Shown here: positions 22,090 through 32,900 of the stretch, one piece after another | How the letters are laid out: each line of letters begins with the position of its first letter | Numbering within the stretch: position 1 is the first letter of the stretch | NCBI GenBank assembly: GCA_027923505.1 | Contig: BROI01000016.1 | Span: 434,001 to 498,000, forward strand | Direction: 5' to 3' | Origin: Mayamaea pseudoterrestris | Taxonomy: Eukaryota; Bacillariophyta; Bacillariophyceae; Sellaphorales; Sellaphoraceae | DNA: 64,000 nt | Program-made: the position numbers and the translations under genes | Notes under the pieces: generated by a model | Databases searched by the model: none | What the model was told of the DNA's origin: nothing | What the model saw: the letters and a program-made list of their open reading frames with translations, nothing else

Positions 22090-22839
22090 ATGATCATCAA
22101 TGATCAAACGAATGGCAACCTGAATGCAACTAGGACGCTGACGGCAGCGCATAAAGCGCAAATGATTGTTCCGGAGCTTGCGAAACACGCATGGCACGAT
22201 GAATTCTTTGACCTAGAGACGGATTATGAAGTCATTGCCGTGTTTGGCCACAGTGCAGAGCTCTTTGCTGGAGCCAAGCGACTCAAGCTGATGCAACTTT
22301 TCAAGCGTTCCGTCGTGCTACTTGCCGTGTCACTCGTCATGGAACTGCTCTACGAAGGCTTGGCCAACGTGACTGGAATCCTTTTGGGCGTCTGTTTCAC
22401 CATGGCAACAACGATATGCCAAAGGAATCTTCCACATACGGCAGTCACGACGGCGGGGGTGGTGCATGTCGATGAAAAGGGTAAGTTGTATATTATAAAT
22501 TGCCAATGGAATGATGAATGTCGCATTCATCTTCGTTCGTATACTGATTTAACTACTAATCTACCTTCAGGAATCAAGTATTTCGTCTTTTTTAGCGACA
22601 TTATCAATGTTTCGCTTGGCCATTATGGTTTCATTGATTTGGTATTGCCTAGGAGGTTATCATTCTATCGCGTCCCGCGTCCGTTCTGCCTCCGCTACAT
22701 CGGCAAAGCCGCGCGTACGATATTGTCATTCAGGGAAAATTCTCGGCACAGGCTTGAGTCAAGAGGTAAGAGAGGCAACAACACAGTAAGAGACTGCGGT
22801 AGTGTAGTTAAACGTAAAAATATTAGAAGACAACGTTGA
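22090..22839 (+). CDS. Small membrane protein, tandem family copy 1 (3'-truncated)
   Basis: Exons 22090-22480 and 22571-22839 with a 90-bp phase-1 intron (GTAAGT...CTTCAG); 219 aa if translated. The N-terminal half is soluble (VPELAKHAWHDEFFDLETDY), followed by two membrane segments (SVVLLAVSLVMELLYEGLA and VTGILLGVCFTMATTI) and the conserved HTAVTTAGVVHVDEKG|IKYFVFF across the splice. From about residue 190 the protein diverges from its relatives. The DNA after 22712 matches the 5' flank of copy 1 itself (sequence near 21990-22080) and not the 3' part of the gene. The C-terminus is therefore chimeric, created by the tandem duplication. The function of the family is unknown. Confidence 0.6.
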   Translation: MIINDQTNGNLNATRTLTAAHKAQMIVPELAKHAWHDEFFDLETDYEVIAVFGHSAELFAGAKRLKLMQLFKRSVVLLAVSLVMELLYEGLANVTGILLGVCFTMATTICQRNLPHTAVTTAGVVHVDEKGKLYIINCQWNDECRIHLRSYTDLTTNLPSGIKYFVFFSDIINVSLGHYGFIDLVLPRRLSFYRVPRPFCLRYIGKAARTILSFRENSRHRLESRGKRGNNTVRDCGSVVKRKNIRRQR

Positions 22840-22840
22840 C

Positions 22841-23643
22841 ATGATGGTCAATGATCAAACGAATAGCAACCAGAATGCTACTGAGACACTGACGGCAGCG
22901 CAAGCGCAACTGATTGTTCCCGAGCTTGCGAAACACGCATGGCACGATGAATTCTTTGACCTAGAGACGGATTATGAAGTCATTGCCATGTTTGACCACA
23001 GCGCAGAGCTCTTTGCTGGAGCCAAGCGACTCGAGCTGATGCAACTTTTCAAGCGTTCCGTCGTGCTACTTGCCGTGTCACTCGTCATGGAACTGCTCTA
23101 CGAAGGCTTGGCCAACGTGACTGGAATCCTTTTGGGCGTCTGTTTCGCCATGGCGACAATGATATGCCAAAGGAATCTTCCACACACGGCTGTCACGACG
23201 GCTGGGGTGGTGCATGTCGATGAAAAGGGTAAGTGGTTCAGTGTGGCGCCAATGGAATGGCGAATGTCGCATTCATCTTGTTTCGTAGTATCCTCTCCTA
23301 ACAACCAACATACACTGGAGTCAAGCATTTTATTCCTTTCAGCGACATTACCAATGTTTCACTTGGGCATTATGGTTTCATTGATTTGGTGTTGCCTAGG
23401 AGGTTATCATTCTATCGCGTCCCGCGTCCGTTCTGCCTTCGCTACATCGGCGAAGCCGCGCCGACAAACGTTACCGCCATAAGCTCGATGAGCAGTCCAA
23501 TGAAACCACTAATGTTTCAACGAATTGTCTCGGTGCTCAAGGAGCATCATCACAAATGTAGTGCAGGAGATGAAGAGTCGTATCACACGAGCATGAGTCA
23601 TTCCTCGTCGCAAAATATGACGCCCCTTTGCCGACGGCACTGA
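22841..23643 (+). pseudogene. Small membrane protein, tandem family copy 2 (lost splice acceptor)
   Basis: Exon 1 (22841-23228) is nearly identical to copy 1, and the donor GTAAGT is intact. The position equivalent to the acceptor reads CTG|GAGTC at 23315-23320, where copy 1 has CAG|GAATC: the AG is now TG. Exon 2 in the ancestral frame (from 23318, stop at 23643) is open and extends further than copy 1, with a tail (MKPLMFQRIVSVLKEH) related to copy 3. Using the next AG (23341-23342), or retaining the intron, gives a different frame that stops at 23482. I call it a probable pseudogene or a gene with altered splicing. The ancestral product had two membrane helices and a C-terminal cytosolic region. 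Confidence 0.6.
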
Positions 23644-23979
23644 CGAGGCCACCGCAAACCAGCATGTTCCTCCTATTCATGCATTTCAAGTATTTTGTAT
23701 GTTTTTGGATGTTAAGCTTGCAAGTACTTGTACTTGCAATAGCTCATTGTAAGCTACTGTAGATTTCTGCAAGTGCGCCATTTCCGATCAGTCTTGCATA
23801 ATAGAGTGGCACGATTGAAAACGCTTGCCGAGCTTTTTACCGGGCTTTTCACCGGGTTGAAGGCTTCGTTGCTTTGTTGGCCTTTTTGAATTCTTTTCGC
23901 AGATTCGTGGAGAGACAACTAAGGCAGGTATTGTGCACAAAAGAGCTGCCAGGTGAATACAATATTAATTGCTGCAATC
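23644..23979. other. Intergenic region between family copies 2 and 3
   Basis: Nothing recognisable beyond a short direct repeat (CTTGCAAGTACTTGTACTTGCAA) near 23720, written here as two overlapping parts of a palindrome-like AAGTACTTGTACTT. Confidence 0.4.
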
Positions 23980-24762
23980 ATGAACATTGAAAATGGAAAG
24001 CCCGACGAGAAATGGTCGAGCAAGCCGTCAGTCGTCGAAGCTCAAGCGATTGCGATTCCGGAGCATGCAAATGGCTCGCAGGACTGCTTGTTTGCTCACC
24101 AAACTACTACGCAGAGAATCATTGCCGTATTTGATCATAGTGAAGAAGTCTTTGCCCAAGTCGTACGTCGCAAGCAGAAGCGTCGGATGGCCGCCGGAGT
24201 TTTACTCTTTCTCGCCTTTTTCATATTGGTAATCGTTCTTTACTACCTCTGGATATTTCCATTCTGTGGTTTACTGGTTTGTTGGGCCGTCATTGCAAAA
24301 ATCAAACGCCAAATTACGATTCCACGCACGGCAGTGACAAGCGGTGGCGTCATACACTTCGATAAGAATGGTAAGCAGGCACAACTTTCACATTGTTCAT
24401 TGCAACGACGACTCGACTGAATGAAACCTTACATCACCCGTTATCCTCGATTTTTAGGAATCAAGTATTTCTTTCCTCTCGTCGATATTTTGAATATTGC
24501 GGGTACTGGACTTACAGTTAGTGGAGACGTTGCTTTGAAGCTTGACAAGGACGTCCGCGCCTACCAGGAGCACCTTTCGCGTCTCTCATGCACATGCCGA
24601 AGCAACCGCTGGCAGTATACAATTTCTGGCATGCAAGACCCTGTCTTGTTTCAAAAGACTGTCCTGGCGCTCAAGAAGCAGCGTGGCAATGCTGATGAGG
24701 GGAGCGAAGGGCCGGAAATTGCCGGCGCATTGGACAAGGACCATGGACTGGACATGGTGTGA
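23980..24762 (+). CDS. Small membrane protein, tandem family copy 3 (intact)
   Basis: Exons 23980-24370 and 24458-24762 with an 87-bp phase-1 intron (GTAAGC...TTTTAG) at the same place as in copies 1 and 2; 231 aa. ATG 23980 aligns with the starts of the other copies. Two adjacent membrane segments (GVLLFLAFFILVIVLYYLW and FCGLLVCWAVIA) follow a soluble N-terminus. The C-terminal region (RTAVTSGGVIHFDKNG|IKYFFPLVDIL, then GDVALKLDKD, then ISGMQDPVLFQKTVLALK) alternates short strands with a final helix. The ending resembles membrane-anchored PH-like domains in which a 'GL.DP..F' helix closes the fold. That comparison is tentative and no function is assigned. Confidence 0.68.
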
Positions 24763-24835
24763 TTTTGTAGCCGAGTCAACGACGCCTTGACAGTGGTCAC
24801 TCTCTTATAAGTTACGTGTATAATGACACATAATT

Positions 24836-24912
24836 GTGGTAGGATAATATATACTCGTACATGCTTCACGACATTAATTGGCATGCTGCTACTGCCGACA
24901 CAGATGACGTCA
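24836..24912 (-). repeat. Partial copy of the MITE-like repeat
   Basis: Begins GTGGTAGGAT and continues CATGCTTCACGACATTAATTGG, split here as CATGCTTCACGACATT then AATTGG. This is the reverse complement of the right end of the elements at 2251-2977. Only the terminal 75-80 bp are recognisable. It lies between the stop codons of two convergent genes. Confidence 0.55.
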
Positions 24913-24930
24913 AGCCAAATCCGATTAGCC

Positions 24931-25810
24931 TTATAGAACAGTGAAAGCAAGTGCAGCAGTAGTCATCAAGGCAGCAGATGCAAATGATCCAAGAAAGGAT
25001 GCTCCAGAGTTGCCTCCGTCGCTTCCACTGCCACTTCCTCCACTGCCATTCAACGGCGATCCATTCTGCGGCGCACCACCTCCATTATCTTCTGGTGCAA
25101 CCGTCGGCGCAAGCACATCACTCAGCAAGTCACCCTCGAGTGTTGTGCATCGACAAGTTGCATATGTATAAGTGAAAATGTAGCTGCAAACATCATCGCG
25201 CTTGTACACGTTGCGTGTGTTGACCAATTTTTGAACACTTTCACAAGGGAATCGACGCATTGTTTCGGGCTCATCTGGATCGGGGCTGTTTTTATATAGT
25301 AGTGCATGATACATTTAGCATGAGTGAGACAATAAGTTCGTGATGTGGATCAATTGACCAGACGATGAATTTTATGCCTGTCTATATTCCACAGTCCACA
25401 ATCCACAACTTATTCGTCCACTCTACACGCTGCAATAAATTTACTTACAAATTGACAACTGCATTTGGTTCTCCAATCATATTATCAGTTCCTTCTCCAC
25501 AAATATTGCAATCCTCTCGTCCCAGGGACCGAGTTGGAGGAGGTGAAGTAGTCGGTGTCCGTGTCGAGTATGGTGCATCCGTGGTTGGTGACATTGTAGT
25601 CGGAGTCAATGTAGTTGTTGCTACCAATGTAGCAGCTGCTGTAGGAATAAGAGTTGTCTGAACGACTGTTCCAATGGCTGTAGGTACAAGTGTGCCTGGG
25701 AGTTGCGTGCCAGCAGGAGTTGGTGTGATCGTTTGTGCCGTGACAAAGAATGAGGCGAGGTTTGGAGTCAGCACCAGCAGCAAGGCTAATCTAGCAGTCA
25801 TGAATGTCAT
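24931..25810 (-). CDS. Secreted Cys-rich protein with Thr/Pro-rich linker and GPI-like tail
   Basis: Two exons, 25449-25810 and 24931-25285, with a 163-bp phase-2 intron (GTAAGT...AACAG); joined 238 aa. A signal peptide (MTFMTARLALLLVLTPN...TAQ) is followed by a Thr/Pro/Ala mucin-like segment. The Cys module runs across the splice: EDCNICGEGTDNMIG, then AVVNFPDPDEPE, then FPCESVQKLV, then DDVCSYIF and ATCRCTTLEG. The CxxCxxG...C...C...CxC spacing is a pattern I associate with stramenopile, especially diatom, surface proteins. The C-terminus is Gly/Ser-rich and then hydrophobic (ALMTTAALAFTVL), as for a GPI anchor. Molecular function unknown. Confidence 0.7.
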
Positions 25811-26217
25811 TAAAAAATGTAATCACAGCCTACAAAAGTCTCTTGCCGTGACAATTTAAGATGGTTGTGCTTGCTCTTGTCGAGGAGCCGATGCAGTCAA
25901 CTCGCGGTTTCGAAAATGGTCATGGTCATCGCAAAATCTGCGAGACATTTTCGTTACCGCTACGACTCGGTTGCTGTACCGGTGCGATTCCGTTTTCGAC
26001 CGCATGCCATGCCAAGCACGCGACGTCCACAATCATGGCGGAGGCGCAATGAAAGGTCATCTATTTTCGTGTTTTTCAGTTCGTTCTAGTCGCGTTAGAT
26101 GAACCAATTGCTCATTACACTAAAGGAGAGTTTGTGAATAGCAGCTAAACATCGCAAGGCTTCAAGTCTGCTTCCCTGTGTGGTCTTGTCGGCAGTCGGC
26201 AGAAACGCAGAAACATC
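25811..26217. other. Divergent intergenic region
   Basis: Separates the Cys-rich gene (-) from the CDF gene (+). It contains one TACCGGTG octamer at 25977. Short frames here look like chance. Confidence 0.45.
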
Positions 26218-27399
26218 ATGCAACAATCGACCTTGCAGAATGGATCAGTTTCTCGCATCTATCCGTTCGAACAAGAAGTGAATGAATACGAAGACGAAAC
26301 AAGACTCAATAGAGTCAATAATGCAGCGCACGAGTCAGCATTGTCCTCGTCGTCTACCGACTCACCGACCATCAGCACGAACAACGACGAACACGGCACT
26401 CCGTCGAACGAAACATTACTGGGAACCGCCTTTCTATCCTTCATGAGTTTTGCACTTTTGGAAATAGTCTTTGCTTTGATTGCTGGGTCCCATGCCATGA
26501 TGGGAGATGGAGCGGCCATGACGGTCGACGCCATGACATACTTGCTCAACTACTATGCTGAACGGAGGAAGAAAAAGTTGCTTAACATTAATGTCAATGG
26601 TGAACAAGTAGAAGCAATGGCAAGAGAGTGCACTTTGCAGCAGCAGCGAACCAAGCGTAAGCAAGTACTTCAACTCGAAATAATTTCCCCCTTGCTGTCC
26701 GTCTCGGCGCTCATGGTCATTACTGTTTACGTCATGGGCCAAGCAATTCATACATTGCTGCTTGACTTGCATCGGAGTCGATCAGAGCAATTGAGTCCAA
26801 ATGTTGACTTGATGATGGCATTTAGCTTTTTGAACTTGGTTTTGGACTGCCTAAATGTTTACTGCTTTGCAAAGGCCAAGCATTTGCTAGGCTATGCGAC
26901 GGTTGAGCAACAAGAGTGGGAAGGTGTAAACGGTGATGATAATGTAATTCAAGTGAACAAGCTATCCAGTGCTGCAAGATCCATGGAAGGGCGCCGAAAA
27001 TACTCGCTCGTTTGCGCCGATGACGATTACAATGCCCACGAGAACGGATGTAGCATTAATGGTTTGAAAGCAGCGGATAAGTCACCAGAGATGCGTCACC
27101 AAAATTACCATGACTCGCACGAAGACGACCAACATGCCAATCTCAACATGTGCTCCGCATATACACACGTCTTTGCCGATACGCTACGTAGCATTGCTGT
27201 TCTGATTGCTGCCGCCGTTGCCAAGATTGTGCCTGGTGTTTCTTCGGAGGAGGCGGATGCCACGGCTGCAGTTTTCGTTTCAATTCTAATAGTGTTTTCG
27301 TTGGTGCCGCTATTTCAAGGATTGTGCATGAGCTGCTCGGAGGTCATGGCAATCAAGAGGCTTGAACGCCAGGAAGCTGCTAACTGTAGTCCAGGATGA
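26218..27399 (+). CDS. Cation diffusion facilitator (CDF)-like transporter
   Basis: Intronless, 393 aa. After an acidic, Ser-rich N-terminus of about 65 residues come membrane segments FLSFMSFALLEIVFALIAG, then PLLSVSALMVITVYVMGQAI, MMAFSFLNLVLDCLNVYCF, then TLRSIAVLIAAAVAKIVPG and AVFVSILIVFSLVPLFQGL. SHAMMGDGAAMTVDAMTYL corresponds to the helix-2 metal site and AYTHVFADTLRS to the helix-5 site (HxxxD kept). In helix 2 the usual His of D-x-x-H-x-x-x-D is Ala, so the classic four-ligand zinc site is incomplete. A His/Asp-rich loop (NYHDSHEDDQHAN) precedes helix 5, as in many zinc carriers. It probably moves a divalent metal out of the cytosol; metal and membrane are unknown. Confidence 0.75.
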   Translation: MQQSTLQNGSVSRIYPFEQEVNEYEDETRLNRVNNAAHESALSSSSTDSPTISTNNDEHGTPSNETLLGTAFLSFMSFALLEIVFALIAGSHAMMGDGAAMTVDAMTYLLNYYAERRKKKLLNINVNGEQVEAMARECTLQQQRTKRKQVLQLEIISPLLSVSALMVITVYVMGQAIHTLLLDLHRSRSEQLSPNVDLMMAFSFLNLVLDCLNVYCFAKAKHLLGYATVEQQEWEGVNGDDNVIQVNKLSSAARSMEGRRKYSLVCADDDYNAHENGCSINGLKAADKSPEMRHQNYHDSHEDDQHANLNMCSAYTHVFADTLRSIAVLIAAAVAKIVPGVSSEEADATAAVFVSILIVFSLVPLFQGLCMSCSEVMAIKRLERQEAANCSPG

Positions 27400-27886
27400 T
27401 CACTTGAATTTGACCTTGATGGGGCCGACGTTATGAAGCTGACGATTCTTTGATGTAGTCGAAGGACAAACGGAGCTTATGGACCACAGCCAACATATTC
27501 GACGACTGTGTATCGTTCTACAGGCATTCTCAATTCAAGCTGCCCCAGCACAGCACGACGCGAGTGCTTTGTGGTCGGAATTAAAAACCATATACAGCAT
27601 TTACTGCTATCTAGTTATATGACGTTACTTGCCGTACATATTAGTTATTGTGGTAGGATGTATCCGGACATGCTTCACGACATCATGTAGCTAAACAGTC
27701 GAAAGATTTACACCGCTGCGACATTGCATGACATCTTTTCCTCGATGGATCCATCAAACCGAAAGCCGATCCACCATGACGTACTGCAGTTTCTCCGGTG
27801 CGACTAAAAGCGAACAGAGACAGCTGCCGGAAAGCGAACAGTTGATGTTTCGAAACCACTTGACCTCATAAAAAGCCTTGGGTGCC
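27400..27886. other. Intergenic region
   Basis: Holds the 3' flank of the CDF gene, a partial MITE-like repeat at 27650-27735 and the 5' flank of the flavoprotein gene. Confidence 0.5.
27650..27735 (-). repeat. Partial copy of the MITE-like repeat
   Basis: Begins GTGGTAGGATG, continues TATCCGGACATGCTTCACGA and ends near TGCGACATTGCATGACATC. It is the reverse complement of the right end of the tandem elements near 2.6-3.0 kb. The left end was not found. Confidence 0.55.
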
Positions 27887-29739
27887 ATGAATCATCGCTT
27901 TGGACTCACTGCAGTCGTCGTGATACTAGCCTCCTTCCAACATGAATGCCACGGTTTCCTCATCCCTGCATCGAGTAGACATCATCATCACCAGCAATAT
28001 GATTTCCACAGACTCTTCGCTAGCAGCAGCAGCGAGGACAAGTACGACTTGATCGTCGTCGGCGCCGGCGTGGCCGGCGTCCAAGCCGCCCTCATTGCCT
28101 CGCAGGCACCCTACCACAAAAAGGTGCTCGTGGTGGACGCTCCCTTCGCATCCGGCAAGCTCATGGTCAATGACGAAGATTTAAGCATTGGCGCTCCCAC
28201 GGGACTCTTCAGCAAGGCGCTCCGCGATACATCCAAAAAGGTGAACGTTCCAGCGCTCCGCGGCATTGGACTGCGCGAGGAAAGCGTTTGGAACGAAATC
28301 ATTAGCAGTTGCGTCGACTTGGCGCAGTCCAATGCGCAAGATATTCGGCGGCAACTGGCCTTTGCCAATGTTGATTTAATGGAAGGACTAGCGACATTTC
28401 CGGATGGAGGAGCGACGGATTCGTTGCTCGTCACGAGAGATAGTGTCATGCAAACGATACGAGCCGACAAGATTTTGTTGTGCACCGGCAGTCAACCCTT
28501 TCGGCCGAGTGGGATTCCCTTTGACGGCAAGCGCATCTTTGACAGTGACAGCATCAACGCAATATCATACTTGCCTCGATCAGTGGCTATTACGGGGAGT
28601 GGTATCATTGCAGTCGAGTTTGCCAAGATATTTAGGTATGTGCGAGTTGGATGGTATTTGACTTGAAACAAATATTCGTGATTCATCGCTCAACCAATCT
28701 TATAACGTTTCATGACAGAAATCTTGGCGCCGAGGTGACGCTCATCATTCGCGACAATGTTCCACGAAATGCGCTACAAAAGATTGGACTCGACAAGGAT
28801 GTTGCGGCGACACTGGTAGCCGACTTGATTCGATCAGGCATTCGCTTTGAGCGTGGCGCCCAAGTGAAATCGTTTGACATTCCAGAATCGGCCAAAGCTC
28901 CCATTAAAATTACCTTGGAGGCCAGTCGCGGATCACCGGAACTTGGTCATGGTCGCGCCACTGAAATCAAATGCGACGCCTATCTCGCCGCTGTTGGTCG
29001 CAAACCAAACACTGGAAGTCTCAACTTGGCGGCGGCCGGCATCAAAGTCGACGAGTACGGCGGCATTTTGGTGGGACCAAGTCTCGCCACGACGGCAACC
29101 AGTGGCAACGTGTTTGCGGCGGGCGACGTGTTGGGTCGTCCGTTCCTGGCGAGCACGGGAGTGGCGCAAGGCAAGGCGGCGGTGGCCTCCATGTTTGGTG
29201 ACGCCGTTTCGAGTCCGCAGTGCCGCGCCGACGACGAAACCTGCAACGATGACGGCGTTAGTGCGGCGGGGGTTTCGTTTGATCCCGCGTCTCTGGCGGC
29301 CAACCCGTTTGCCTTTCCCACGGGTGTGTGGAGCTCACCAGAGGTTAGCCAGTATGGTTTGACCTTGCAACATGCACTGGAAATGAATATTCCAGCCGGC
29401 GAAAGCATTGCTTTGTACGCAGAGTGCTTGAGAGGCCGCGTGTTTAGCCCCGATGGATTGTTGAAGCTTGTCTACAATAAAGAAAACGGAAGAATTATTG
29501 GCGTCCACATCTGTGGCGATGATGCATGTGAGCTTATACACTACGGAATGGAATTGGTCAAGGGGCAGACAACAATCAACACTTTGACGTCGAGCATGTT
29601 CAGTGCCGTCACCTACCATGAAATGTACAGAATCGCAGCCCAAGCTGCGTTGGATGAGGCTGGGGCAAGGAAACGTAGGGCCGCAGCCGGTAAAGCTCTA
29701 GCTGAACGGCATAGAAAGCAAAGAGCAAAGGACAACTAA
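27887..29739 (+). CDS. Plastid-targeted pyridine nucleotide FAD oxidoreductase (SthA-like)
   Basis: Exons 27887-28635 and 28719-29739 with an 83-bp phase-2 intron (GTATGT...GACAG); joined 589 aa. The N-terminus (MNHRFGLTAVVVILASF...CHGFLIPAS) is a signal peptide with Phe after the predicted cleavage site, the plastid import signature of red-lineage secondary plastids. DLIVVGAGVAGVQAALIA is the FAD-binding GxGxxG fold. KILLCTGSQPFRPSG, then VAITGSGIIAVEFAKIFR (NAD(P)-binding) and GNVFAAGDVLG (second FAD motif) follow. The C-terminal dimerisation domain ends THYH-like as AVTYHEMYRIAAQAAL. There is no CxxxxC pair where disulfide reductases have one (SIGAPTGLFSKALRD occupies that place). This favours a soluble transhydrogenase-type enzyme moving hydride between NADPH and NAD+. 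Confidence 0.82.
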
Positions 29740-29986
29740 ATAAACCTGGTATGGGTGAATTTAAGGTAGAAGGCGTGCTCGATTCAAAGGTGTAAAATGT
29801 CGCGGCAGCCACAGGATTGTGGCTTGTAAAACACGGAAAGCTAAGCGTGCACTGGAATTTTCTTGCATGAATAGATATCCTACCACTACCAGTGTAACAG
29901 ACATTAACATGACAAATATAGCTAAGCAGTACCCGCAGTAACTTAACAAACATGCGTACGACATTGGTCTCCGGATAGGAGTCCGA

Positions 29987-32900
29987 TTAAGAGGAGAATC
30001 GACCTTCCGTGTCGTAGGGATCGATCATGGCGTGCAAGTGTCGAATGGCGCATTCCGAAAACATGGTTCGGTCAAGGCCAGTTCCAGCGGAAGGCACGTT
30101 TGAAGACCGACCGTAGCCTCCTTCCAACACTGATACCACTCTTCCTTGACAGCAAATGTCGGCGACTTCCAAAATCTTGCGCGTCGTCCAAGCATAGTCC
30201 TGTGGTTCAAGATCCAAACCAGGGCGCTCACCTCCCTTTTCGTGACGAGCGTTACCAACGTCTCCCTTTGCAGCGTCAAAACCAGCGCTGATGAGAATCA
30301 AGTCTGGATCAAAGGCTCGGAGTGCTGGCAGCAGACGGCTCTGAATCGCTTGTCGATATGCCAATCGACCAGTCAAGCCACCCGAAGCTCCTTGTCTTGG
30401 CAATAGAGTGCTTGTAGCCTGAGTCGATCCTGACTCACTGCCTCCGTCACTCACTTTAACATCACTGCCACGTGGAGTGTCGGTTTCTGATGCATCATCG
30501 TTAGAATCCGGCGATGATGACTTTTGCTTGCCGCGAGTATTGTGCTGACGTAGCGTGGATTGTGCCGAGCTGCTACCGGAAGACGATCTCCAAAGGGGAG
30601 TCAATGGGACATTGATTATGTTCAAGGCCAAATCGTCATCACTGCCAGTCCCTGGGTAAAACTTGTATTGCGTGTCGCCAGTTCGCTTCCGTTTATCGTT
30701 GTCGTACAAGTGAATTGAAAAAAAGAACAGCTTGTTTGGATCACGGCACCGGCGAACAATCTCCTCTGTGCCGTTTCCGTGATGGCAATCCAGATCTACA
30801 ATAGCACAGCGCTTGCAAAGTAAACGATCATCTGAAATGGCGTAAAGCGCGCCAGCCGCCACATTGTTAAAAATGCAAAAGCCGCACGACTCTCCGCCTT
30901 CTAATAAGCCACCGACGCCGGCGTGATGTCCTGGAGGCCTGACGACACAAAAAGCATTGCGGTTTCTGCCGACCAGGACACAATCGACAGCATGTTGCAC
31001 TGCACCAGCAGCTCTCCTTGCCGCCCTTAACGATCCAACACTAAAGGCTGTGTCAGAGTTGACATTCAGCTTCACTTTCGAATCGCTCATATTAATCATG
31101 GAGCGCTGTATATGAGGCGTAAAGGGAACTACGGGCGGCGAGCCAGTTTGATTGTCAACCGGAGCATCCTCTGACTCTTTCAGTTGGCGTTCAAGATCTT
31201 TGCTGAGCTGATTAACAAACGAAAGGTATTCCGTGCTGTGAATTCGACTTAGTAGATCCAGCTTTGCTCGATCAAAGTCGGTCGAAGCCGTAATTTCGTA
31301 CGGAAATACACCAGACGTTTCCGTCTCACCAGTCGGATCACTGGAAGGCAAAATGCGACGCATAATGGACTTGACTCGATCTGGAGCCTCCCAATCTGAC
31401 GTACTTTTGGGATGGTGCTCTAAACATTCTGGATGGTGCAGCACCAGAGTCTTGGATTGCAGCGAACGAAGAAATAAAATGGCTCTCGATTCTCGGCGGT
31501 CAAGGGCAGACAGTTTAACTGCCTTTTTCAGTTCAGTCTTACCGACCTTTTTCCCATTCGCTTCCTTGAATCGAAGGGATGCTAGCGAGTTCGGATCATC
31601 CAAAAAACCATCCGCAGCAACATCGACTGGCCTTCGAAAGTATTTATTCAGAACGGAAGGTCGCGCTCCATGAGTTAACAAAACTGTGGCAACATCAATG
31701 CCAACACGACCTGCTCGCAGCGCCCAGTGCAGCGGCGATTCGCCATCTTCATTCTTGGCTTCAAAGTTGCAATTCCTCATCACCAACTGCGTCGCAACTG
31801 CCTTGTCGCCGACTCGGGCTGCCCAGTGAAGAGCGTTATTTCCATGCGCGTCGATATTGTTTGGATTCGCACCAGCGTCAAGCAAATGTCGAATCATTGC
31901 ATTTGACACGTCGTAATTGTCGTGCGATAGCAATCCGAGGGCACTCGCCGAGTGCAATGGGAAGTAGCCTGCGGAATCTGGCTGGTTCAAAAATTCTACA
32001 TCGCTCGCTTCCCGTTGCAAACCATCCAAATCTAACCGCAGAATGGCCTTGTGCAACTCGGATCTAACAATATCGGGTGTATCGACGCATACTGGGTGCC
32101 TGCCCATCGGTTCCGTGGCAGCGGGAAAGCTCAAGGCAGTAGCCGCCGCCGCTGCATCACCATCGTCCAATCCAATCGTCGGCACAACACCATCGGCATC
32201 TTTAACATTGCCAACATTACGCTGCGCTCCCACGAGTGCATCTAGCTGCCCGTCCCACGGTGTTTGCGGCGACTCGTTGCCACGATGCCGCTTGAATGTG
32301 TCGACATCCATCAGGTGCGACGGATTGACAATCTGCAGCGACAGTCCCTTGCGCGCGGCTGCTAATGGCTGTTGTCCACTCGTTGCTGCATCGTTCAAGG
32401 GAGGCGCAGGCGCCTCCGCGTAGTAGTAGTCACGTTGCGCAGTTTCTTCGTCTTGTGGCAACGGTGGCGTGTCGCGTCCATCATCCATCAAATCGAGTGT
32501 TTCGTCATGTTCATCGTCGTTACTTGGTTGTTGCTGCTGACTTGACGCATTGCTAATGACACCGGCCAGCATGCGTGCAGCGGCAATCTCGGCCAGCTTG
32601 CGCTTGCCCGTGGCCGCCGGCGATGGTTCCGGAAAGGATGATGCGTTTGCCGACGGATCGGGCGCCACAATAGACATGCGCGCTTGCTGCTGTGGTCCGC
32701 CCCAGCCGTGAAACAGTTTCGGCGGTAACGTGTTACTATCCAATCCTCCCATGCGGGGTGGAGGCGGCATGTAGGCGGCTTCATTCGCGGCAGCTTGACT
32801 ATTGTTGTTATTGTTGAAATTGGAAATGACTTGGGCGGCCGATAGCGTGGCACTCGACGAGCGTCGACTCTGCTTTGGCAGGGGCAGCAGCGGCAAGGCA

